Below are positions 1 to 8,297 of a stretch of 64,000 nucleotides of DNA, in pieces. Positions within the stretch are counted from its first letter, which is position 1; each line of letters starts with the position of its first letter. A program made the translations under genes and the position numbers. This DNA comes from Furfurilactobacillus curtus (GTDB lineage: Bacteria; Bacillota; Bacilli; Lactobacillales; Lactobacillaceae): NCBI RefSeq assembly GCF_045862785.1, contig NZ_BQXO01000003.1, positions 124,001 to 188,000 on the forward strand, read 5' to 3'. Below the pieces are notes generated by a model. The model made no database searches and was not told the origin of the DNA. It saw nothing but the letters and a program-made list of their open reading frames with translations.

Positions 1-755
1 GCTGATGGATGCAACCACGTATCAACCCGCGCAAATTGATAGGCCTGAAACCCAAGGTGGCCTAAAAGCGTCCGTCCCCACGTCGTAACCACAAGCGTCA
101 ACGCAGAACCACCAATCACGGTGACAGTTGCAAATGCTGGCACCAAAATGCGCCATGTCACACCTGAAACTAAGACTAGTCCAGCTAAAATGGCAGCAAA
201 AACTAAGTTGGTCCCAAAGTCATTCTGTAACTTCATCAGCACAAAAATGGGTAACGTCCAAGCAAACAATTTACCGATCAATAACCAATCGCCCCGAATA
301 GTGTGAGTAGGACGATCATTATTATGTGTCGTAATGACCCGGGCCATCATTAAAATATAAGCTGGCTTCATAACTTCCGAAGGTTGGAATGTTAATGGGC
401 CTATGGCAAACCAACTGCGAGCACCGGTCTGGACATAATAAGCTCGACTGTAAAAAACGAGGACTGCCACTAACAGGAAAATTCCCACACCATAGGCCAA
501 TGGCGCCAATTTCCACAATTGTTCAGAATCAAATTGCATTAAAATGACAACAGCAACCGTTCCAATGACATACCAGACAACTTGAGTGGCCACTTGCTTG
601 ACCACGCTCACCGTTTTGGCATCATGCGTCGCCGCCACATAGATTGAAGCAATCCCGATCAATGCCAACATGAGGACACAAAAAATAATGCCCCAATCAA
701 TACGTGAATCTAAATTTTTATTACTCCGACTGACGGAAGCACGTTCTTGTTGCAC
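1..755 (-). CDS. rodA: RodA/FtsW-family SEDS peptidoglycan polymerase, N-terminal part (cut by window edge)
   Basis: SEDS glycosyltransferase that polymerises lipid II for lateral wall growth in the membrane. About 251 codons are visible; the C-terminus lies outside the window. The reading frame shows several hydrophobic segments, the family signature GARSWFAIG followed by QPSEVMK (about residues 110-125), and NDFGTNLV, which corresponds to the conserved PDLGT loop and keeps the catalytic Asp. I chose the GTG start because the reverse strand has GGGAGG seven bases upstream and no ATG fits. RodA rather than FtsW is inferred from the neighbourhood: yidD, mbl and murA lie just upstream on the same strand. 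It could be FtsW-like; the missing C-terminus limits the call. Confidence 0.85.
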   Translation of the reverse strand, partial: MQQERASVSRSNKNLDSRIDWGIIFCVLMLALIGIASIYVAATHDAKTVSVVKQVATQVVWYVIGTVAVVILMQFDSEQLWKLAPLAYGVGIFLLVAVLVFYSRAYYVQTGARSWFAIGPLTFQPSEVMKPAYILMMARVITTHNNDRPTHTIRGDWLLIGKLFAWTLPIFVLMKLQNDFGTNLVFAAILAGLVLVSGVTWRILVPAFATVTVIGGSALTLVVTTWGRTLLGHLGFQAYQFARVDTWLHPS

Positions 756-798
756 TTGGATCCTCCCTAAAGCTGATTCGTATTCTCACAAAAAGTGC

Positions 799-1017
799 TC
801 AACCATGTAAGTTGTATTCAGCAAGAATCTCTTGAAGCGCGCTTTCTTGCGTTTTTGCGTTAAATCGCTGACCACCATTCATGGTTGCAACAAATTTTTT
901 ACCGTCTGGCTTAATTTGACCAATAATTTGTTTATTTACGGTTACTTGAGCAATGGTTTCGCCAGCAATCGTCGTTTCGTCAATTGAAACGGGTATCGTC
1001 TTATCCTTTTTTGTCAT
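799..1017 (-). CDS. DUF2969 family small protein
   Basis: Small 72-residue protein of the lactobacillal DUF2969 type, function unknown. It begins MTKKDKTIPVSID and is predicted soluble, with a beta-rich middle (TIAQVTVNKQIIGQIKPDG) and a short helical C-terminus. The frame is open further upstream, but that extension only lies over yidD in another frame; GGAG six bases before this ATG decides the start. It overlaps the end of yidD by 17 bases and precedes rodA, so it is probably co-transcribed with the morphogenesis genes. A role in envelope biology is guilt by association only. Confidence 0.75.
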   Translation of the reverse strand: MTKKDKTIPVSIDETTIAGETIAQVTVNKQIIGQIKPDGKKFVATMNGGQRFNAKTQESALQEILAEYNLHG

Positions 1018-1303
1018 GATGTTCTCCATAAAAGACAGCTGCCACAATCGGATCCATATCACTGGGATGAGGATTGCGACGAACAGTAAAATAATCAGGA
1101 ACCGGATCGTAGCCCCCCCGCACAAAGGGATTACATCTCAGTATCCGTGCCATTCCCATAATGAATCCAGCCACTCCACCGTGTTTCTTAACTGCGATCA
1201 ACATATAGTTAGAACACGTCGGATAGTAGCGACAACTCGGCGGAAACAGTGGTGAAATAAACCGCTGATAGCCGATAATTAATTTAGTTAGTAACCAGTT
1301 CAT
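1001..1303 (-). CDS. yidD: Membrane protein insertion efficiency factor YidD
   Basis: YidD proteins are small, Cys-containing amphipathic proteins thought to assist YidC-dependent membrane insertion. The 100-residue product carries the family core: LIIGYQRFISPLFPPSCRYYPTCSNY near the N-terminus (shown in part here as SCRYYPTCS) and a downstream RCNPF..GGYDPVP motif. The C-terminal tail of about 25 residues is variable in the family. AAGGTGA precedes the ATG at a good distance. It sits 27 bases after mbl on the same strand and overlaps the next gene. Identification is firm because the Cys/Pro pattern is diagnostic. Confidence 0.93.
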   Translation of the reverse strand: MNWLLTKLIIGYQRFISPLFPPSCRYYPTCSNYMLIAVKKHGGVAGFIMGMARILRCNPFVRGGYDPVPDYFTVRRNPHPSDMDPIVAAVFYGEHHDKKG

Positions 1304-1330
1304 CAGCCATTCACCTTCTTATCGGGTCAG

Positions 1331-2317
1331 TTAAGCTTTCTTCCCACTCATGCGTTCTAATAATTGTCCGGCGCCCTTGGCCACATTGTCCAAGGGCTGC
1401 TCTGAAATCATCACTGGCACTTGCAATTCTCGAGAAATCAATTGATCAATCCCATGTAATAGCGAACCACCACCGGTTAAAATAATTCCTCGGTCAATGA
1501 TGTCAGCCGCCAATTCTGGTTGAATCCGTTCCAAGACGCCATGCGCAGCGTCAATAATCTGCTGCAACGTATCGTGCAAAGCGGCTTCAACCTCATTTGC
1601 ATTAATTTCCACAGAATGTGGCATCCCGTTGACTGAATCACGGCCACGAACGTCCATGGTCTCTGGATGATCCATCTGAACAGCGGTCCCAATTTTAATT
1701 TTAATATTTTCCGCCGAATGCTCACCAATCATTAGACCATGTTCTCGCTTCACATAAGCAGCTATGTCGGCGTTCATGCGATCACCAGCCATACGCAATG
1801 ATGTGCTGGCAACGATGTCTCCTAGAGATAAGACAGCGATGTCTGATGTGCCGCCGCCAATATCAATCACCATGTTCCCAGTCGCTTGATACACATCTAA
1901 CCCGGCACCAATTGCCGCTACCTTGGGCTCGTATTCCAGATAAACCTTTGCCCCACCAGATTTTTCGGCAGCTTGAATGATCGCTTTGCGTTCGATTTCT
2001 GTAATATTCGTTGGTGCACAAATCATAATATTTGGGCGCGACATAAACCCTTTAACATTTAGTTTATTAATGAAGTAAGACAGCATCTCTTCAGTCACAT
2101 CAAAATCTGAGATGACGCCATCTTTCAAGGGGCGAATTGCACGAATATTGCTCGGGGTTCGCCCTACCATTCGGTATGCCTCGGAACCAACGGCGAGTAC
2201 GCGTTCTGTTTTGGTATCGATGGCAACGACGGATGGCTCGTCTAGCACGATTCCCTTTCCAACGACATAGATCAACACGTTGGCTGTGCCTAAATCGATT
2301 CCAATATCTTTGGCCAT
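1331..2317 (-). CDS. mbl: MreB-like actin homologue Mbl, rod-shape determining protein
   Basis: Bacterial actin that forms membrane-associated filaments guiding RodA/PBP wall synthesis. The 328-residue product has the actin-fold motifs in order: phosphate-1 IGIDLGTANVLI (N-terminus), connecting CAPTNITEIERKAI (about 100), phosphate-2 VIDIGGGTSDIAV (about 152) and adenosine motif IILTGGGSLL (about 285). The DIGIDLGTANVL start and the INKLNVKG segment resemble Mbl more than MreB proper. RBS AAAGGAG lies six bases before the ATG. An oddity is YLEYEP where I recall YLEEEP from relatives. It follows murA with its own extended -10 promoter, giving an mbl-yidD-DUF2969-rodA unit. Confidence 0.93.
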   Translation of the reverse strand: MAKDIGIDLGTANVLIYVVGKGIVLDEPSVVAIDTKTERVLAVGSEAYRMVGRTPSNIRAIRPLKDGVISDFDVTEEMLSYFINKLNVKGFMSRPNIMICAPTNITEIERKAIIQAAEKSGGAKVYLEYEPKVAAIGAGLDVYQATGNMVIDIGGGTSDIAVLSLGDIVASTSLRMAGDRMNADIAAYVKREHGLMIGEHSAENIKIKIGTAVQMDHPETMDVRGRDSVNGMPHSVEINANEVEAALHDTLQQIIDAAHGVLERIQPELAADIIDRGIILTGGGSLLHGIDQLISRELQVPVMISEQPLDNVAKGAGQLLERMSGKKA

Positions 2318-2353
2318 GTTGAGCTCCTTTCAATTACACAATTTCAATGCACA

Positions 2354-2382
2354 ATTATAGCATATCCCTTTATCGACCGTCA
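2354..2382 (-). promoter_or_regulatory. Putative promoter of the mbl-yidD-rodA unit
   Basis: Reading the minus strand, TGACGG (-35) is followed after 17 bases by TATAAT, itself preceded by TG one base upstream (extended -10). It lies about 37 bases before the mbl start codon and downstream of the murA terminator, so mbl can be transcribed independently of murA. Confidence 0.6.
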
Positions 2383-2440
2383 GCCTTTGCTGAACCTTTA
2401 ACAATGACTTAGACTTCTAAAATATGGATGGCCATCAAAC

Positions 2441-2494
2441 AAAAAAGCTCCCTCAATTGCGCCAACGTCAAGTCGGACAATTAAAGAGCCTTTG
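2441..2494 (-). terminator. Putative intrinsic terminator after murA
   Basis: On the minus strand, 20 to 70 bases after the murA stop codon, a GGCTCTTTAATTG arm pairs imperfectly with CAATTGAGGGAGC and is followed by six T residues. The stem contains G-T pairs and a bulge, so strength is uncertain. Confidence 0.6.
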
Positions 2495-2513
2495 CTTTGG
2501 AATCAGTTCAATA

Positions 2514-3836
2514 TCAATTTAAGTTCGAAGAAACACTTTTTTGCCGCTTGGCAATGATTTGGCGGACATCCGCATCAATATCCACTCGCTCAATCTCTGC
2601 ACCCAAAGCAGCTAGTTTGTCATGGAAATCACAGTAGCCTCGGTCTAGGTACTGTAAATTAGTCACCGTTGTATAACCATTGGCTACTAGCCCAGCTAAA
2701 ACGAGAGCGGCAGCCGCTCTTAGGTCCGTTGCAGCCACTTCAGCGCCGTTAAATGCCGTTGGCCCCTGCAATGCGACGCTTCTACCTTCGATCGTGAAAC
2801 GAGCGTTCATACGGCGTAACTCGTCAAGATGGTTAAAACGGTTTTCAAAAACTGTTTCTGTTAATGTGCTTGTTCCATTTGCCATCAGCTGTAGCACCGA
2901 CATCTGGGGTTGCATATCGGTTGGAAAACCTGGATGTGGTGAAGTCTTAACTGTCACCGGCTTTAATTGACTTGTCCCGATCACGCGTACGCCATCGACC
3001 TCGTCACGGACTTGAACGCCCATTTCTAACAGCTTCGAAATCAACGGTTTATTATGCTCGCTAATGGCATCTTTAATCAGAACATTGCCACCGGTGATCG
3101 CAGCCGCAACCATAAATGTACCAGCCTCAATGCGGTCTTGGACGACGCTGTGTTCACACCCATGCAACGTCGCGACTCCTTCAACTCGAATCGTCTCAGT
3201 CCCAGCGCCAAAGACGCGAGCTCCCATTTTGTTCAACACATTCGCCAAATCAACAATTTCAGGCTCACGTGCAACATTTTCAATTAATGTCGTCCCTTTA
3301 GCTAATGTAGCCGCCATCATAATATTTTCTGTCGCACCCACACTCGGAAAATCCAAGTAAATATTAGCACCAGTCAATTGATCGGCACTCGCTTCAATAT
3401 AACCATCATGTTGTTCAATTGTGGCTCCTAATGCTTCAAAGCCCTTGAGATGTAGGTCAATTGGTCGACTACCAATTGCACAACCTCCCGGCATCGCGAC
3501 TCGGGCCCGTCCAACTCTGGCCAATAACGGCCCCATCACGACCATCGAAGCACGCATCTTCGATACATATTCAAACGGCGCTTCAGAACTCAGGTGCCGT
3601 GATGCATCAAATGTGACACTCTTCTTATCACGATCGAAAGCCACATCCACATTCAAGAAACTGAGAACCTTGTTCATTAAGAAGACATCTGATAACGCTG
3701 GGACATTTGTTAAAGCCAATTTCCCGGATGAAGCTAAAATTGATGCTGCCTGGATCGGCAAAACGGCATTTTTAGCGCCCTCAATTTCAACCGTTCCTTT
3801 CAGAGCCGGGCCGCCATGAACAATAATCTTTTCCAT
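2514..3836 (-). CDS. murA: UDP-N-acetylglucosamine 1-carboxyvinyltransferase
   Basis: Cytosolic enzyme that transfers enolpyruvate from PEP to UDP-GlcNAc, the first committed step of peptidoglycan synthesis and the fosfomycin target. The 440-residue product shows the inside-out alpha/beta barrel motifs: GPALKGTVEIEGAKNAVLP at the N-terminus, the active-site Cys in MPGGCAIGSRP (about residue 117), and YFPTDMQPQ-like GFPTDMQPQ (about 305). The annotated start is MEKIIVHGG, with GGAGG upstream; an in-frame extension of 16 codons is rejected because it lacks a ribosome binding site. A 15-residue basic tail follows the usual end. Neighbours (DUF1146 before, mbl after) match the murA copy normally linked to the atp operon in Bacilli. 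Confidence 0.95.
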   Translation of the reverse strand: MEKIIVHGGPALKGTVEIEGAKNAVLPIQAASILASSGKLALTNVPALSDVFLMNKVLSFLNVDVAFDRDKKSVTFDASRHLSSEAPFEYVSKMRASMVVMGPLLARVGRARVAMPGGCAIGSRPIDLHLKGFEALGATIEQHDGYIEASADQLTGANIYLDFPSVGATENIMMAATLAKGTTLIENVAREPEIVDLANVLNKMGARVFGAGTETIRVEGVATLHGCEHSVVQDRIEAGTFMVAAAITGGNVLIKDAISEHNKPLISKLLEMGVQVRDEVDGVRVIGTSQLKPVTVKTSPHPGFPTDMQPQMSVLQLMANGTSTLTETVFENRFNHLDELRRMNARFTIEGRSVALQGPTAFNGAEVAATDLRAAAALVLAGLVANGYTTVTNLQYLDRGYCDFHDKLAALGAEIERVDIDADVRQIIAKRQKSVSSNLN

Positions 3837-3894
3837 AATTTTTCGAGCCTCCAAAATTTGGCACTCACTACTTGTCGATAACAACTAAATTGTT

Positions 3895-4116
3895 TCAGGG
3901 TCTAAATCCAATAATTGACTGAAATAAGTCAATGAAAAAAGAGCTACAACCATACCCAATGATGATTGCCAGCAACACAAGTAACATTTGTGCCTGGCGA
4001 GGATATTGCGGCATAATCTTGACAAGTGGTAGCGGTCGAAGTGCCCACAAGGCAAACCAAATGAAGGCCAATTGAAACACTATTTTTATCACTACTGAAA
4101 CGCCATAAATCGCCAT
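3895..4116 (-). CDS. DUF1146 family membrane protein (YwzB-like)
   Basis: Small 73-residue membrane protein with two hydrophobic segments (about residues 8-27 and 45-70) and the family-type ALRPLPLVKIM loop between them. The start MAIYGVSVV follows AGAGGTG by six bases; an eight-codon upstream extension is less likely. DUF1146 proteins have no defined function but are usually encoded between atpC and murA in Bacilli. Here murA follows 58 bases downstream as expected, while on the other side the capsule cluster separates it from atpC. Confidence 0.82.
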   Translation of the reverse strand: MAIYGVSVVIKIVFQLAFIWFALWALRPLPLVKIMPQYPRQAQMLLVLLAIIIGYGCSSFFIDLFQSIIGFRP

Positions 4117-4184
4117 TTTGCACCTCTTTGCTTTATTCAATTAGTCTATCATAGAATAGTTGATTACGTTATAAATATCATGTC

Positions 4185-4211
4185 AAAAAAGAAACTGTAA
4201 TATACAGTTTT
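4185..4211 (-). terminator. Putative terminator of the exopolysaccharide cluster
   Basis: Perfect 8-bp stem AAACTGTA/TACAGTTT with a three-base loop, followed on the minus strand by CTTTTTT. It lies about 80 bases after the last capsule gene (flippase) and before the DUF1146 gene. The same stretch also provides a TTGACA that could serve a downstream promoter. Confidence 0.6.
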
Positions 4212-4288
4212 GACAGACTAATAACGGCAATTCAATAGCTATCTGCGCACTAGCTACGTTTAAAGTCGATTAATTAACGGCGTTCACT

Positions 4289-5866
4289 TTAATTTTTGCG
4301 CTTTGTCGCCACCAAATTAAACCACAACTGTCCACTAAGGCCACGGACCAAGGAGATTACATATTCTAAACGGGCGTCCCGCAGATAGCATACCAGCACT
4401 ATGACTACAGATGTCAAAATGCTACAGCCAAAATTCATTGCTAATTGATTCAAAGTAGATAGCTTCCAATAGTTTTCACCAGCCATTAAGATCATCACAT
4501 TAACTGCAACAATCAGGCTTACGACGAGCACATCTTTTATCTCATCGCCGATAAATAATCGAAATGGCTTTTGAAAACCATGTTTAAATAATAGAAACGG
4601 CTTTTGCCAGCCCACAGTGATGGTGGTTGATAAAATAGTCGCAATTAAGACACCATTAAGTCCGAGGTGAAAAACGGCCAAAAAGACTAATCCCAACCCA
4701 ATGTTTGCTAAAGATTCTAAAATTGGGACTAACTTCATCTTGTGGGATAAACCGTAGGCAGAGATAAAGTTTAACGTCACTACTAAATAATTAATAAAGA
4801 AAAGAGCGGCGGCAATTAACACAACATTCGTGACAGTGAGCACATAATGTTCCCCCAACCAAAGTTCGATTAAAGGGTTTGCACAGCTGACTAAACCGCC
4901 GGTAATGACAGCCGAAATAGCAAAATTGATAAAATTCAAACGCTTGAATAAAGCGTACCCTTCATGTTTTGTTCGAGTAGTACCAAAATTTCCAATGCTG
5001 GCTTGAACTGAACTGAATAATTGGTACAAAAACCTTTGCATTGCGTTGGTGATCAACAGATAGTTGGAATAACGTCCCAATGCTGGCAATCCTACAAACA
5101 TTGATATTAATATGCCATCTGTCCCACTAACCACTACACTGCTAAAGCGGGTTAAACCATTACCAACTGTATTCCCAATCAATTTGACCATCACAGCCTT
5201 CGGGACTTTTTCAGTCGTCACTTGTAGATGATAAGCGCGTTTAACAAAGCGTGACAGTAGTATGTTATAGATGATAGTAATGGCCATGGCAATAACAATG
5301 TATCCGTAAATATTTTTAGTTATGACAATCAGGGCAATTTGCAGAAGCAAGGTTATCAACCCAGACACCAACCCTGTCCAAGAAATCAAGCGATTACGTT
5401 GATCAGCAATGAGCAAGGCTTGACTGTAGGCCAAAAAATAAGTTGATGCCATATTGAAGACCATGATAAGAAAAATCAAGCTAACATTAGCGGCTTGAAA
5501 TTGGTGTTTAGTAAAGAGCTGTAGGAACGGCAATAAACATACACCAAGCAAGATGACACCAATCGTGCAGCAATGATAAATACGCCGATATAAGCGCATT
5601 AGAGCGTTAATCATTGTTGTATCATGGTCGGCTAACGGTCGGTACAAGGCATATGTAATGGACGCGCTAACCCCCATATCAACCAGCGAGAGCACACTTA
5701 AAATGCTGTTAAACAGGCCATTTAAGCCTAGATATTCGATCCCAAAATATTTGGCCAAAAAATATCGTAGAATAAATTGAGTAGGCAATAACAGAACAAA
5801 ATTGGCCGTAGAAGCAATTGTATTTTTCACTGATTGTTGCGTTCTTGCTTGGTACGTGGCAGCCAT
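4289..5866 (-). CDS. Polysaccharide flippase, Wzx/MATE-like (MOP superfamily)
   Basis: Predicted to flip undecaprenyl-linked repeat units across the membrane. The 525-residue product is almost entirely hydrophobic with about 12-14 membrane segments and the family-type N-terminal part FILRYFLAKYFGIEYLGLNG and LVDMGVSASITYALYRPLA (both quoted in part). The chosen start is MAATYQART because GGAGGTG lies five bases before it; a further in-frame ATG five codons upstream would put that ribosome binding site inside the gene. It is the last gene of the capsule cluster, 42 bases after a glycosyltransferase gene. Confidence 0.88.
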   Translation of the reverse strand: MAATYQARTQQSVKNTIASTANFVLLLPTQFILRYFLAKYFGIEYLGLNGLFNSILSVLSLVDMGVSASITYALYRPLADHDTTMINALMRLYRRIYHCCTIGVILLGVCLLPFLQLFTKHQFQAANVSLIFLIMVFNMASTYFLAYSQALLIADQRNRLISWTGLVSGLITLLLQIALIVITKNIYGYIVIAMAITIIYNILLSRFVKRAYHLQVTTEKVPKAVMVKLIGNTVGNGLTRFSSVVVSGTDGILISMFVGLPALGRYSNYLLITNAMQRFLYQLFSSVQASIGNFGTTRTKHEGYALFKRLNFINFAISAVITGGLVSCANPLIELWLGEHYVLTVTNVVLIAAALFFINYLVVTLNFISAYGLSHKMKLVPILESLANIGLGLVFLAVFHLGLNGVLIATILSTTITVGWQKPFLLFKHGFQKPFRLFIGDEIKDVLVVSLIVAVNVMILMAGENYWKLSTLNQLAMNFGCSILTSVVIVLVCYLRDARLEYVISLVRGLSGQLWFNLVATKRKN

Positions 5867-5908
5867 CGACTCACCTCCCATGTTATTGACTAGTGTAACT
5901 TTATCGTT

Positions 5909-7006
5909 CTAAGCTTCGCCGGTCATTAAGGGAACTACTTGCTCTGACAGCATCTTAATGTCAAATCCTTGTTCAACAAGGTCCAGCGCGTATGAATGCC
6001 TGGGCATAGACCGTTGACTCGTTAACACTGCTTCTACCCACCCCGACAAATCTGCTAATGATCGTTTTTCCACTAACGGGGTTTGCATCACGTCTTGGTG
6101 AAATGCAGGTGACACAACACAAGGGAGACCGGCACATTGGGCTTCTAACACCGAGATCCCAAATCCCTCAAAAATTGACGGAGCTGCTAACACATCCATT
6201 GCCTGCATAAAATCAGCTGTATGATTTTGCATGCCCATTAACTTTACTTTATCTGCCACGTTTAATTGCCGTGCATAATTTAGTAATTCTTCACGCATTT
6301 GTCCATCACCGATGATAAGCAATACTGCCCGCGGGGTTGTCTTTACAACAGTCGCCAATAGTTCAACTAAAAATAATGGATTTTTTTGCGACGATAAGCG
6401 AGCCACACTGCCAATTACCAATTTTCCTTCAAGACCTAGTTGCCGACGTAATCGTTGCCGAACATCTTGTCGATAAGCATAGTGAGATGTTTCAATCGCA
6501 TTATTAACCACTCGAAAGTCTTGGCCGTTAAACATCCATTGTCCAGCAGCTTGACTACAGGCCACTTTAATAATTCCTCGACGATTAATCCGGTGTCGAT
6601 TGATTTGATCTAACAACTGACTCAGTTTATGATCCCTTTCAATACCGTCATTGTGTGCGTGCGCAATAACCCGTGCTTTGGCGCACTTCAACCCAGCCAA
6701 AACACCAGTTAAATAGCTCCGGGAATTCAAATTATTATAAATGACTTGGTACTTATCGGACGTTACCAATTGACGAATCATCTGCCAATTTTTCAAAGGA
6801 TGCGTTCGACGATTCACAACCTTAATAATCTGTCCACCTAATTGAACAATTTCATCTGCATAAGCAATCGATCGATCGGTGGACCAGTCGACAAAATCAA
6901 ATTGGAATTGTTGATGATCTAACTGTCGATATAAATTCATTACATAAGCTTCAATGCCACCATAATTAGAAGTCATTCCTAGCTGTAAAACACGAATTGG
7001 ACGCAT
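5909..7006 (-). CDS. Glycosyltransferase family 4 (GT-B), capsule cluster
   Basis: Retaining GT-B glycosyltransferase that would add a sugar to the lipid-linked repeat unit on the cytoplasmic face. The 365-residue protein has the N-terminal Rossmann start IRVLQLGMTSNYGGIEAYV, a C-terminal donor-binding domain starting near VIGSVARLSSQKNP (about 205), and the EX7E region FEGFGISVLEAQCAG (about 280) with both glutamates. A strong GGAGG precedes the ATG by seven bases. It shares its N-terminal pattern with the other GT4 in the cluster (8298-9407). The sugar and linkage cannot be read from sequence. Confidence 0.9.
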   Translation of the reverse strand: MRPIRVLQLGMTSNYGGIEAYVMNLYRQLDHQQFQFDFVDWSTDRSIAYADEIVQLGGQIIKVVNRRTHPLKNWQMIRQLVTSDKYQVIYNNLNSRSYLTGVLAGLKCAKARVIAHAHNDGIERDHKLSQLLDQINRHRINRRGIIKVACSQAAGQWMFNGQDFRVVNNAIETSHYAYRQDVRQRLRRQLGLEGKLVIGSVARLSSQKNPLFLVELLATVVKTTPRAVLLIIGDGQMREELLNYARQLNVADKVKLMGMQNHTADFMQAMDVLAAPSIFEGFGISVLEAQCAGLPCVVSPAFHQDVMQTPLVEKRSLADLSGWVEAVLTSQRSMPRHSYALDLVEQGFDIKMLSEQVVPLMTGEA

Positions 7007-7087
7007 GTTTTGTCCTCCATTGAACTAGTTGAAAAAATTGGTACGAAAAACTCACTCGCGGTATTAGCCAGCTAACGATTAAGGCCA

Positions 7088-8284
7088 TTAACCACCCGTT
7101 AGGATTAAGTTAACTATTCCTGATTGGAACACGTGAATCATGAAATTAAAGAGATTCGTATTCAAAGACAGATAGGTTATTTGAATCATTACCCCACCTA
7201 TGCAGAGTCCAGTCAAAAATAAGTCGCCAATTAACTGTCGCCGAGACTGATTTGCTGAACGACCTACATAAAGATAGGCCATTAAAGTGGGAAGGATAAA
7301 TGTCAGACGAAGATAAACTGAATCCTTTGATATAAATGAGATTAATGCAACGACGCTTAGCAATAGCGCATAAGTATAGCCATCTTTATTTGTTAAGCCA
7401 GTTGTATGTCTGCGCAGCCATAAGATTAGGCTCATATAGCCAAAAACCATCAAATAGAACAGGCGAATCAGACGCATATATATACTGTTACTTAAATATT
7501 CTACATAGCTAACATCTCCTCCTTCGCCAAAATATGAACTACTTTTAGTGAGGAATAAATCGAACACTCCTAGTTGAGTCAATCCCACCAAGCCAATTGC
7601 GATGATCACAATCATGGCACTCAATTTAAATATGGCTCGAATAGGATTGGGACGCCAGTGAACCTTTAAAAGAAGCACCAAGCGCATCAAAACTATGATT
7701 AACCCAGCAACATGAACGGAGATCGCTAGCAAGTAAATCAACCAAGTTAAGAGTCCTCGGCGATGCGCCTCAAGGTCACGATAAATAGCTAGACTGGCTA
7801 GTGAAAATGACAGCACTGTCCGCACACCTAAATCCGCAATTGGAAATGGCATCAAGCATAAATAGATCAGGATACATTTCGTCATATTAATTTGATATTT
7901 ATCACATAAGCGCGTAATAACGGTTAAATTGCAAAGAGAAGCAATCAACATGACGCCAAATGGCAATAATTGATTGTTCTGTGTCAATCCCACTAAGAAA
8001 TAGATCAAGGGTTGAACAACAAATAATCCTTGCGATCCGTAGTTTTGCCAAATGTGTTCAAATGAATGTCCACGAAAATAATGATCGATCCAATAAAAGT
8101 AACGAGCCAAATCGGCCGTTTCACGACTAGGAACTAAGTTGTAAGCCATAATCCCAATTAATACGGCAATCACAACAACGTATAATTGTCGAAAACGGCG
8201 ATCGTTTTGAACGGCCAGCGCGGCAAAAATCCCGCCAAATAATGGGTTTAAAAGCGTGATAATCATCGTTAATCCAGCTGTCAT
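7088..8284 (-). CDS. EpsG-like oligosaccharide repeat-unit polymerase (Wzy)
   Basis: Integral membrane protein of 398 residues with roughly ten hydrophobic segments, fitting a Wzy polymerase that joins repeat units outside the membrane. The loop MAYNLVPSRETADLARYFYW (about 45-65) with its Asp-Leu-Ala-Arg-Tyr motif is typical of the EpsG family, and a later segment ends with RLTFILPTLMAYLYVG. AGGTGA eight bases upstream supports the first ATG; a second in-frame Met six codons later is possible. The position between two GT4 genes is normal for a polymerase. Wzy proteins are poorly conserved, so the call rests on topology, motif and context. Confidence 0.8.
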   Translation of the reverse strand: MTAGLTMIITLLNPLFGGIFAALAVQNDRRFRQLYVVVIAVLIGIMAYNLVPSRETADLARYFYWIDHYFRGHSFEHIWQNYGSQGLFVVQPLIYFLVGLTQNNQLLPFGVMLIASLCNLTVITRLCDKYQINMTKCILIYLCLMPFPIADLGVRTVLSFSLASLAIYRDLEAHRRGLLTWLIYLLAISVHVAGLIIVLMRLVLLLKVHWRPNPIRAIFKLSAMIVIIAIGLVGLTQLGVFDLFLTKSSSYFGEGGDVSYVEYLSNSIYMRLIRLFYLMVFGYMSLILWLRRHTTGLTNKDGYTYALLLSVVALISFISKDSVYLRLTFILPTLMAYLYVGRSANQSRRQLIGDLFLTGLCIGGVMIQITYLSLNTNLFNFMIHVFQSGIVNLILTGG

Positions 8285-8297
8285 CTGCTCACCTATC

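Noticed and set aside
3421..3819. 132-codon plus-strand open frame
   Set aside because: Antisense to the conserved part of murA with no ribosome binding site or recognisable domain.
4160..4190. TTGACA as promoter -35 for the DUF1146-murA unit
   Set aside because: On the minus strand TTGACA is present just after the hairpin but no acceptable -10 lies 16-18 bases downstream; left out as a promoter feature.
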